DNA of 64,000 bases, taken from positions 14,260,476 through 14,324,475 of the forward strand of contig CM026428.1 in the NCBI GenBank assembly GCA_014871385.1. Direction: 5' to 3'. Of the stretch, positions 1-10,900 are shown piece after piece. Source of the DNA: Ceratodon purpureus (lineage: Eukaryota; Streptophyta; Bryopsida; Pseudoditrichales; Ditrichaceae). Positions within the stretch are counted from its first letter, which is position 1. The number at the start of each line of letters is the position of its first letter. The notes beneath the pieces are model-generated. The model did not search any database, had not been told where the DNA came from, and saw only the letters and a list, made by a program, of their open reading frames with translations. Made by a program: the position numbers and the translations under genes.

Positions 1-916
1 AACATTGCGACCTCATTGATTCGTTACGTCTTCCATGATTGCTTCAATGTGCGAAAACCGTTCAAATGACTTAACTTCTTTCAAGGGAAATTTTCCAAAT
101 TGTACCTAGCCTGAATCCATTTCTATGTGATGGCTAGAACATTCGTGCTGAGATTTCTGCTTGAATTAATCGCAGGGCTGCGATGGCTCCTTTTTACTTG
201 AGTCCACAAAGGATGGTCCCTCCGAGAAGGAATCACACAACCAAGTGGGGATGCGAAACGAAAAGTATGTCAATAATATCAAAGCGGCTGTTGAGGCTGC
301 CTGCCCCGGGGTGGTCTCCTGTGCAGATGTCCTGGCGCTTGGGGGAGCCGCCGGAGCCGAAGTGGTAATGATCCCAGCTATCACAATGTCCTACTTGTCC
401 AACTAATTCTCCTTGTAAGAGAACAAAAAAAATTGTAGACTATGTAGTGGTATTGTACTAATGAATTCAATTGTTTTCCTTTCAGCTCGCAGGACCTGCA
501 ATGAAACTGAAGACCGGCCGGAGGGACTCTCGTGTCAGTTTGAAGGCGGTGGCTGACGCTGGCATTCCCACTCCTCAGAGCGATGTCTCCACTGTCCTCA
601 ACTACTTCAGCAAGATGGGAATCAACACAGAGCAGACCGTGGCTCTTCTCGGTAAGTGATTTTAGGTTAGCAACACTAATGGTATTTTTCTAGGTATGCC
701 TCTTGATGGGTTCTCTGGAATAGATGGCCTGAGTTAAGTCCTGCATGTTGTTGTGCATGCAGGAGCTCACACAATTGGAAGAGCACACTGTGAGTCGTTC
801 GAGGAGAGGATCTACCCCACAGTCGACCCTAAGATGGACCCTGTATTTGCCAACATGCTCAAATACAGATGCCCACAGCAGAAAACTGAGGGTGCTCAGC
901 AAGTGCACTTCACATA
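1..916 (+). pseudogene. Class III peroxidase, 5' part, interrupted by the transposon
   Basis: Secretory haem peroxidase of the plant class III family, which oxidises phenolics with H2O2 in the wall or vacuole. The window opens inside the gene. Exons are 1-48 (ending in FHDCFN, the distal-histidine motif), 176-364 (GCDGS, then CPGVVSCADVLALGGAAGAE), 486-651 (LAGPAMKLKTGRRDS) and 763-916 (GAHTIGRAHC, the proximal haem-ligand motif). All junctions are GT-AG and the phases (0, 0, 1) agree. The last exon stops abruptly at 916, where the CACTA element begins, and resumes at 21317. The conserved His, Cys and Asp positions I can see are present, so the gene looks functional apart from the insertion. 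The N-terminus and signal peptide lie outside the window. Confidence 0.93.
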
Positions 917-946
917 CACAAGTAGAAATCCGGGATTTTTCCAGGT
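914..946 (+). repeat. Left target duplication (ATA) and 30-bp terminal inverted repeat
   Basis: ATA at 914-916 is followed by the TIR at 917-946, which is identical to the reverse complement of 21284-21313. Similarity ends sharply after position 946. Confidence 0.97.
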
Positions 947-1890
947 CGTGGAGAGGTCATTTTTCATTTAAGTTCTACTCAGAGTAGAGATTGACACATG
1001 AACTGAAGCTCACCGGTAAAATAGACCATACATATTCCGTCCCGCCATCTCTGGGACCCTTCTCCTTGTCGTATACCTAGACCTCGCGCTTTGCTATCAC
1101 AGTTTAACTCACGATTCATTTCATTTTCCCTTTTCTCGCTATAATCTACATTGCTACATTTTACATCGTTACCTATCTACCCTCCTCGACAGTAAACACT
1201 CTTCTACATTTTCGACTCATTTTCTAAATACAGTTTTCCCAACGCTTCCCGTAAACAGACAAGGCACCACTCTACTCTCAGCCAATACAAATGTTTTTAC
1301 TCTCTTGTGTGCCCAGCCAAGACGGAGTCAATTTTTTTGCGAACCCTGCCAGAAATGACTATACCTTTTCGCTGCATCACATATCCGGATAGAATCCTTG
1401 AATAAACATCCGTTACCTATCCCGTCTAACCGGTCGCCTTTGTTTATTCCGACCGGTGCCCGGTTCTCTCACGCAAACTCTGGAAACAACTCTAAATGTA
1501 CTGTCGACTATGGAAATGCACAATACTGAATCAGAACAAATTTGGAGCCATAAACGTTAGATTTATACACGATTGGAAAACCGAACGACTTCGGTACTGT
1601 TACATCACTTAGTGTTTTTTTCCACATCTAGCATACATGTGTATACATAATCCCGAGGAATTATGTGTCTATATTCCTCTGCTCCGCCCAAAAAAAATAA
1701 AAAATGTGGAAATGTACTCATGTCCACAGGATATTGGCCCGTGCAACAGCATTTCACAAAACTTATAACCTTCCATCACAAAACTGCTTCTATACTAGCC
1801 TCACGTTATGTACATTTTGCATCATTCTCATCACTGGCAATTATCCTCCTCTCCGGGAAGTCATACTTTGTCTGGTCTTGATCCGGGGCA
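947..1890. other. Left subterminal region of the CACTA element, no gene seen
   Basis: No convincing coding exon. It contains scattered CCGTC and CCGGT motifs but nothing as regular as the right-end repeat cluster. It lies between the left TIR and the 3' end of the AT-hook/coiled-coil gene. Confidence 0.5.
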
Positions 1891-4569
1891 CTACAAGTGA
1901 GCATGGTTCGCGTCCACCGTGAACGGGAAGTCGCAGAGAACATCTTCGCATCTGCATTTCAGCCCAGCCAATTTCATCGCTTCCCCCTCAGTTAAGTCCT
2001 CACGGCTTATGTAACGTAAGAGGGCTTCCACCACTTGATCAAACTTTGCCTCCCACGTCGTCAAAACGCGGTCCAGTGACTGAATCGAGCTTCTAACCAA
2101 GGATATCTCCGCATCTTTGTCACGCACGTTCTCACACAGCTTCTGTTCCACTGCACCTGCCTCTCCGAGGCGTTCCTTCATGTCTGCTTCACTTCGCTCC
2201 TGATCTCTCGTTGCACAACACTCACCCAGTCGAGTGCGGATACGTGTCGACACTACCCCTTCGAGGGCCACTTGTTTCTTTAGATACTCCACTCGTGCTT
2301 GTTGCATTTCTAGATGCGCTTCCTCTGTCTTCCTCGATGCCTCCAGTTCTACCAGAATGGCTGACTTCGATTTCCGAACCTCCCTTCCTCTCATGATTTT
2401 CCCCAGAACGTGACGCCTGCAAGTCTCCGGATTCGCTGTGGCCCTGGTGATTGTTATGGAATCTGCAACGAAAGCTATACAAACAGAGCAACGTTTAGAA
2501 TGTTTATAACGGAGATGCATCTATCTGTGGTCAAGGAGCATCCGCAAAAGGACAGACCACCCAAAGCAGATATTCATCGCTTGTACCAACGTTCACTCTA
2601 TGGTTCTTATTCCGACTAGTGTTCTAGAGAGTCATCGCCGACTCCAACTCGGTGTGAATTTGGACGCAACTACGCCTATGTGAAACCAAATTCTCTATAA
2701 CCCATACGACCCCTCTCTACTCCCCACCTTCCCTCACGATTAGAACCTTTCCATCAATCACTTACAAGGACATCAACTGTCGTAATCCAATCTCTACTTG
2801 TTCAATTACCAGGACAGCCACGAACCAAACCCGAACACGCAACCACCGACCGACACACCAGAACACACTCCATTACAACCCATCAAAAAAAAGCACAGCA
2901 CGACCATCAACCTGAAAATCCAGCCACCAATACCAATCCATTTTCACACAAAACCATAAGGGGCAATTTTTTTTACCCCAATCGATGTCCCACTGTGACC
3001 CCGGTGAATCAGCCCTCTCAGAGACGATTCGCGCATCGCATGCTGTAGGGTTACCCAGAAGAGTCGTATTCAATGGTATATCCGGGTAGACTCGTAATCC
3101 ATCATCTCAACCTTCACTGCAATACCTGCAAACCCGACATGTTCTCACAGCTGAGTACTGTCATCACATTTTCAAAAGAGGAAACGTAGATTTTATGTTC
3201 TACTCTGTCTCTCCTCTAATCAGTGCTTAAGCAATCGCTTGGAGCACTAAGTGCATTACATCTCCGCCATTTGTACCAAACACGCACTCTGATTCGAGAA
3301 TTGCAATTCGGGATAATTACCTGGGGCTTGCGGTGTCTTGTCATGATGCACACCGACATTCGGATCGTAAATCCCCCCACACTCACACATCTCAAAGACA
3401 AACGCCGATGCATTTTGTTCGTGCATGCCATTGCTTTCCGAGGCTAGTGCATCTTCACACGCACCAGGCTGCTCCGTCTCTGCACAAAAGAACGCCACAT
3501 TGTAAGATGATGTCGTATCTCTAAAATCCGTCAGCAGTGAAAAGCATATTGTACTCTACCAAGTTAGCGTTCTCTCAGTACCTACAATTGTTCCACAACT
3601 TTGTCATGTTTTGTGGCAAATGCTCATACCGGGATTGTCATGTGGCTTTGATCGAAGTTCTCCCTCCATCACTCCCGCGGCCGCATCGTTGCCTTCGTCC
3701 AAATCTGTGTTCATCGACGAGAACGGTGGTGCCACTATGGGCGCAACATGTCCGATGTCAAGTTCTTCCATCAGAATCGTCATTCGCCCTGCATTCATCT
3801 CGCGGTCCATGTCCATAGTCGGAACCTCCAGCTCCGATGCCTCCTGAATGTCAGCTCGCACATTGGTGTCTCCTTCCTTCTCAATCAATGCAACGCCCGA
3901 GTCACGGGCTCCCTGGCTGCCAGCAATGTCGGCCGCGTCGTCATCCTCTTCTCCGTTGAGCGTTTCGCGGACAACGTTTACTTCCCAATCGCTGTCTCGT
4001 CCTTCCTCCCCATCGGTCTCGCTACCCACTTCATTTTTTGGCCATTGCTCTGGTCTCGTCTGCCTACGTAGTGTCTCCATTGATGTGAACACGAATGGCT
4101 TCCCCCTCTTCGTCAGGGTTCTCCCCACGGCCACACCACCATCCAGATGCCCCAAGTCGACTGTCCCCCTGTGCGTCATCTTCCTGGCATATCCCGCCCA
4201 GTCTATCGGAATGCCTTTCCTCTCGGCGAGAAGCCCTCTCCCAAAATGGTATGGAATTGCGTCCGACCTACCAATGGGTTTTTGGAACACGCGCTGGAAA
4301 AGATAGCGGATTCGACGCACCATCCTTGGAGAAACTTTACGCTTGTATCGTGTTCCGTTGTGCAGGTTCTTCGGACCCCAGAACGCGACGTTCTTTGCTC
4401 TGCTGCAGTGTCTCTCCGTGAGGTTGGTGCCGGGAATGAATCCGGTCGCGTTCAATCCATGCTCAGTTCTAAACCAAGGCTTCGTCCCTTCCGCATCCTC
4501 CGACGCACGAGTCGCCCTCCTCGGTCTCCCACGGCTTGTTCGCTGACCCATCCGCCTTGTCGACACCAT
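1891..4569 (-). CDS. Transposon-borne AT-hook / coiled-coil protein (unknown function)
   Basis: Three exons on the minus strand: 4569-3630, 3479-3321 and 2462-1891. Donors (gtatga, gtaatt) and acceptors (gtgcag, ttgcag) are all in phase 1, giving 556 aa. An acceptor just upstream of the ATG suggests a 5' non-coding exon. The N-terminus is basic and has an AT-hook-like core (SRGRPRRA), then a conserved-looking basic region around residues 30-140. An acidic middle follows, and a C-terminal helical region rich in E, K and Q (roughly residues 385-500) looks like a coiled coil. I do not recognise a named family. Its place inside the element, transcribed towards the left TIR, suggests a DNA-binding accessory protein, but a captured host gene is also possible. 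Confidence 0.6.
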
Positions 4570-5721
4570 AGTTTCCGAAACAGCCTGCGAAATGCATGTA
4601 AAAATGACATATCCTGTAATCAGCTGCTCCGAAGTTTGTAACACACTCGTTCGTAATCTCATTGACAACTCGTTGCTCTGAATTGTCGCACAAACGGTAG
4701 CAGAGATTGCGTTTAGATAGAAAAATAAAGTGACATGATGAGTGCAAAGGTGTACACGTTACCTCGATTATGCTCGAGTCGTCAAGTGCTGGAAGGTGGG
4801 CTGCGATTTGTGCCTTTCTGCAAACACTGCAAATTAAGCGAAACATATGCTAAGTGTTTACATTGTTCTCTACACCAACAACCTGGACTACCCAAATGAG
4901 CTAATGTAGATTTCACGCGAGAAGAGAGGAGAATAGATGCCGCCAAACAGATAATGCGAGAACTCGAAACAAAGTGTGACGTAATTTACCTGACACCGTG
5001 AGGGCGTATGAGCGAGGTTGTGCGAAGCTCCTCCTGGCCAAAAAGACTATGGCAAATGAACACCGTGGTATAATTGGGCTGCAGCACGCATTGACACCGA
5101 GAGAGATGACCACCAGGAACGCGAAAAACTCGCAGAGTACACCCGATTCTCTCTCCGCAAAGAGAGCGACCGTGAACTGTGGCAACCACAGACTGTTCTG
5201 AGTTTATAGGGGGATGGGCAGAGTGATGATTCCATGGGTGACAGGGCACTCCACAATCTCGAAATGTCGAAACCAAATCCACCTCGGTTGTCATATCCAG
5301 CCCCCACTTCCTCTTCCACCTCCACCAAGACGTCACCAATGAGACATTCGCCATGATACATCAAAAACCAACTGATTACATCTTATGGTATGATCTGGTA
5401 AATGATGCAGGCCCTTGCTACCACTACCAATGTCCGAACATGTCTCGTCTAAGCTATCATCTCCAGTCAAACGTCACAAACCTGAATCATATCCCTCTAA
5501 GCCATGTAAATTACAGTGCTTGTTAAAATACTGTTGCCTAGCCCTCTGTCTTATCAGTTACCGTATACAAATATTCTACACCAATGTACCCGTATGTACA
5601 TACTAGAGATTTCGAAAACATCCAACGGCGATAGAAATGCATTACGTAAAATTCTAAAAACGTGTCACTCGCCAAGATATGTATTTTTTTATGGTAGTAC
5701 TTGACTGAAAAATAATTGCAC
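4570..5721. other. Intergenic part of the transposon
   Basis: Probable promoter and 5' UTR of the AT-hook/coiled-coil gene. Several overlapping ORFs of 60-125 codons are open on both strands, but none shows a family motif. I see no supported gene here. Confidence 0.4.
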
Positions 5722-6605
5722 CTGTCTGAAATTCTCGAATGTAACACGTCCATTCTTGTTTGGTTCTAGAAGCATAAATTGGGTGTGCAAAAAAAACAAT
5801 TCATCTTCTGTCAAAGTCTTGGATAATGCCTATCATAACCCACCACCAAATCAAAGTGTCAGCAACTTACATTACCACAAGATACAAACAGCCAAGGCCT
5901 CGATGAAGCATGCAGCCTGATCGTTATCAGCATCTAATTGCAAGAGTGAAAATATTCACTTGCACCAGAACCTTCCAAAACGATCAAAATTTACAATGCA
6001 CATAAAGGTAGGCTTCCTCTAGCACTTATAATATAGTATAAAGGGGACATGTATTCTACAACATTCACCTTTAAAGCTGCCCGTCTCATGATGTTGCACG
6101 AAGATACGCTCTCACAAGTCTGTACACTATGATATCCAGAGGTATATTCACGTTGTTGTTTCGAATCCATGGATGGGCTGCAACTCCAAACAGTAATGTC
6201 AAATAAAGATCATGTACAAGAAACTCTAAAGAGATGCAATGGTGATGAATTACTGAAAAGAACGGCGTGATAAACGATTAAACAACAACGACTCAATAAG
6301 ATCTGCAGGCTTGCCAACTGCTGAAGTAAGAACATACTCAGGGCTTGTGCGGCAGTCATGCGTTTACGCATATCCTTGTTCAGCAACCGCTTCACAAAGT
6401 CCTTTGCTTCAGGTGAAACTGAAGGCCAAGGGGCTTCTTCAAAGCTGCGGTCTGCCCTCAACGCTGCTCGAAAGATCCCCGACTCCGTCCGCACCCAAAA
6501 AGGACGACTACCACAAAGTAAAATGTATGTGATTACACTGATGCTCAACACATCGGCCTCCATAGAATATGACCTATGCAGCACCTCTGGCGCAACAATA
6601 TACCA
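5722..6605 (-). pseudogene. Captured fragment of a CDPK-related kinase (CRK), frameshifted
   Basis: Three exon-like blocks on the minus strand match the C-lobe and following region of plant CDPK-related serine/threonine kinases. Block 6605-6338 reads [15 protein letters not shown] (the APE motif of the activation segment), then [13 protein letters not shown] and [19 protein letters not shown] (subdomains IX to XI). Block 6177-6069 reads THPWIRNNNVNIPLDIIVYR. Block 5829-5722 reads [14 protein letters not shown] and LLEPNKNG, the degenerate EF-hand region. Introns are kept, so capture was at the DNA level. The middle block is one base short (109 nt where 110 are needed), which shifts the frame after ATS. 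The ATP-binding lobe, catalytic loop and C-terminus are missing. It cannot encode an active kinase. It is one of two apparent host captures in the element. Confidence 0.85.
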
Positions 6606-7981
6606 CTGGCCAAAGTAAAACAACCAGACTGCACTGAACCACTGAGTTGAGCCAAATGAAAAATATTTGAACCTACATATCAATGTTACGGTTCTGGGTT
6701 ACGTTATTCCAAATATGTGATGTTTTGTTCGAGTATTTGTTTGAAAGATTTATAAATTTAGATCTGAGATCCACATCGAATATTCAGCCGGGTCTCCCAA
6801 TAAGTATACAGACTACTACTAGTATGGATTAACCAAGCATGGAAAGGGATGACAATGTTTACCTCCTCCCAATTCTGCATTCTAATTGTATAAATTAAAC
6901 ATTCTCTGGATATCGTCAACTTCTCCTCCACTTTGACACCGCAGATGAGGTTGCTGTAGAAATCATAAGTCAGTTCCAACAGAAGTAATTTACTCAGTAC
7001 GTTCAACGAACAATATCCCTGCCTCTTACTGGGATTAAAATAAAAACAAAAAATAAACAGGCTGTCAGCTGATGATATACAACTGCCCGCAGTTCATCGA
7101 CATGACTGCACTGAACCACTGATTTTAGCCAGTTGGAAAATATATAAATCTAAATTTTGATGTTACATTACTAGCATTATGTCAGTTAAAATAAAATCAG
7201 TTACACTTCCAGCCCGTAAGGAGTAAACCCCCATATTTTGGTGCCATATTATAAAGATTAAAACAAGCATCTGAAGTCACAGAACGGGTTAATGTAAGGA
7301 ACATGTCAAAATGATTCGGTGGTGTAACAAAGACCGAATCATATTGCAATTGTTTAACATGCGTATGCAGTGGACAAGCTAAAAGTAGACTCGTAGTCAT
7401 CGTAATTCAATTCTGCAATTTTAAATAACATTGTATTGATTAGGAACATCACTCGCCTCGTCTCAAAGTCCTGCTAGAACTTACTTGAAAAAAGGATGAT
7501 TGTATTCCTTGATGACGGAATCCCGTGTGTTGTGCGTTATTTGGCGGACTTATCAATTTCGCTCTTCGCCCATACGGAAACCTGCGTCAGGCAAAAGAAA
7601 CATCTTCCTACACGTTAAAGGAATGGTATTAGTTTCGAAAATATGTCGTATGAAATACGATTGGGAAAAAGGAAAATAGCCAAGACCATGGAAGCCCCTG
7701 TATTTTATAATTCTGTCATCGCGAAAATGACTTGCGTGATAGCATAATCCGAATTATAGCTGACTAGGAAGGGGCCACTGAACCGTCAAAGTCAGGTTTC
7801 CATAGAATTCCAAATACACACCACCGTTAACACCAGGCCCTCCGTGTACCGAGCCCGACGCATGAGTTTTTATACTATGTGTTGTATAAAATAACTCACT
7901 TCCTAAGCGACATATGGAGTGTCAAGCGTCGAATTCCGTTATTTGTTTTGTAACGCATGCCCTACACACCATGTAATTTTT
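6606..7981. other. Transposon spacer with an internal direct repeat
   Basis: No coding exon recognised. A segment of about 65 bp starting GACTGCACTGAACCACTGA occurs at 6627-6691 and again, diverged, at 7104-7168. The first copy abuts the acceptor of the CRK fragment, so this is probably captured intron sequence partly duplicated. Confidence 0.5.
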
Positions 7982-10900
7982 CTAGAGCAAACCAGCATAT
8001 ACTAAGTCGTGCCACCCGTCAGTCGGCATTTCAGTGTCGCTGTCTAAATCCTCGTCTACGTGGTCCATCTCATTTATCGGCTCCGCTGCTCCGTCGTTCT
8101 CTCTCTGAGCGTTCATTACATCCACCTCAGGGAGAGGAACTTCAATACCAACATCAACAGGCCCTCCTGCATTGCGTGAAACGCTAGCCCCTACGTCATC
8201 CAGAGTCACAGGTGTTGCAAACCCCGGTGCTCCAAGGACACCGTCGTCCTTGTCTTCTTCCACTCTCCGGGACCTCGGTTCCTTTTGCAGCACTACGCTC
8301 CACTGCAGGTTAACGTTGTCTGGGGCAAAGAACACCTGCATCGGTTTTATCATCAACGGTATGTTATCGGTGAGCATGAATTGAAGACGTCTATCTACAT
8401 CCTGAGACCAAGTATTATACAAATATGTTTGTGAATTACAAGTAAGACTAGATAAATATGGATAGTCACCTGCGAAGCGTGCGCTGGTAGGATGTACTTT
8501 TCCGCTCTTGGCCCTTGAAATGCATCCCTCTTAACAAGCGAGAATCCGTGCTCATCTGTCTTCATGGTTGCATTCCCGGTGACGTTTGGCCGTATCCATG
8601 AACACTCCATCACATTGACTTTCAAGGATACATAATTTACCTGGATAATGTTCCGCAGAACTCCGACATATTTCAAGTTAGCTTGAACAAGCCTGCAATC
8701 AGCCGTTGATGCCTGACATTCGGTTGACACAATAGCAGCCACCCCAGAGTCGTAGCCTTCATGAGTGTTTCCTATCGTAATATCTTCTGCTCGGAAATGA
8801 TTACCATAGGCCCACATTCGTTTGTACTCAAAAACCGAGGTCAACGGGAATTGGGCTAGATTTCGGAGATCGGATGATACCACTTCTCCTTCTCCCAACA
8901 TACTGTCCACCCTCCTATCCAGCCATACTGAGAATGGTTCGAAATTTCGATTCCGTGTTCGGTTTCGTTCAGCCGAACGGATGGCATCGTACTCCCTGAC
9001 GAAACAGTGAAATCAATACAGAATCCATCAATGGACAATCACGTTATGGTTGATTAGTCATCCAAAGCAAGTTCGTAGTGAATTACAGCGTACGAATATG
9101 AGAATATCACTTTTCCAGGTACATTAACAGACCAAAATAAAAAAGTTCGGGAGGCTATTGGTTATGCGACAAGAGTCTTACTGGTATAGACCCTCTGTCT
9201 CCTTGAAGTTGCAGATCACAAACTCATGGATGGCACGGACTTCGGCGTCAGTCAATTCGCGGCGTATACGTGCACCCTCCAAGACTTCGCCGTTATACCT
9301 TTCGGTGTCGTCTGGGTCCCATAATTTCTGATACCCAGGGTATAATGACAAGTGCTCGCTCATAAAACCCAAAGATTCAGCATACAAATACCCTGTGGCG
9401 ATCGAAGCTTCGGGCTTTGCTCTCTTTCTGACATACCTCTTCAAGACATACAAATACCTCTCTGAACCATAGCACCAGCGTGCGTGAACGGGGCCCAACC
9501 AATCGAGCTCGTCCACTAAGTGAAGTACCAGGTGCGGCATAATATCGAAAAATGCTGGAGGATACCATATTTCCAATAGGCTCATAGTCTCGGCCACGTA
9601 TTGCTGGAGTGAAGCAGTCTCCGACGGATCTACTGTCTTCGTGCACAGTCTCTGAAAGCAGTGGCCCAATCTAATGACGGCGTCCCGCGGGCCAGGATGA
9701 ATCAACCCTCTGATTGCAGCTGGCAAAATGGTTTGCAGAATCACATGGTAATCGTGAGACTTCAGCCCATGTAACTTACGCTCACTCACATGCTTGGTCA
9801 TGTTCGAACTGTAACCTGTCGGAACTTTTGTGGCAACAATAGTCCTCATAAACCTAGACATCTCTGTAGCGTTGAGGCTGTAGGGAGCATGGGGTTTCAT
9901 GTAATTCCCTGGACCTGGTCGGGGCTGGAGGTGCAGGCCTGGTCGGATACCCACAGATTCCATGTCCTTGCGTACCGCGACTGTATCCTTTTCACCTAAT
10001 ATAAAACCCAGGATGCTAGCTGACACGTTCTTTTCGACGTGCATCACGTCAATGGTGTGGCGTATGCGCAGTCCCTGCGGTGCAGAAAAAAATACGGTGA
10101 GAACGGTGTGAAAATGAGACAATAAGGTATGAAATAGGGGGAGCCTCAAAACAAAATATGGATGGAAGCCAGATCAACCGTATGCATACACGCTACGAAC
10201 AAGTCGTATTGTATACTGCTTGATTCGGTTTTTCTAGCTTCAAAGACACAATAGAAAGCCTTTACCAACTACGATGTTCTAATCCATCGTATTAAACGAA
10301 GACGAACAAATAAAACTTAGGCAAAAAAGGCCAGCCACGTCTTACTACGGTTTGGTATCGTCTATCTAGGTTTAAGTCTCATTCTGATTTTCTAATGGAC
10401 CACAGCATCAAGTCTGATTTAAGACCTGGACCGGGGGATAACCAGGCTCGGTCAACCAATGCAAGCTACAATCAAAATCTCTGCGACAGTCCAAAGGAAA
10501 CCAATGACTCGATTATACACTAAGCTTTAAAGAGTAAACGAACAATGCATAATCGTATAGTCAATCAAGGATTGGTGGTTATCTAACATTATAACAAAGG
10601 TTTTGGAGTCGGTCGGTGAGGCGTTATGTCACACGAAATGAACATACAGCATACTAGGTCCAGGCCACGGACAATTATCTGGTTAAGGTCAAAGCACCAA
10701 ACCTCTAATGCAAACTCACAAACTAGACAGTAAGGCATCTTCTAAGGCTATAAGTGTTCCCATTTATAACAACAATGAAACTTTTCAGCGTAGTGGGGTA
10801 ACGCAGTTTAGGAGTTCTACCATCAAGGATCGAATTACACAACTATAACATATGGCTCACTAAAGGGCCATAATATGCTTTTCCGAATATCACAATCGTG

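Noticed and set aside
166-384. Minus-strand ORF at the window start
   Set aside because: It is the antisense of peroxidase exon 2, which has clear family motifs and splice sites on the plus strand.
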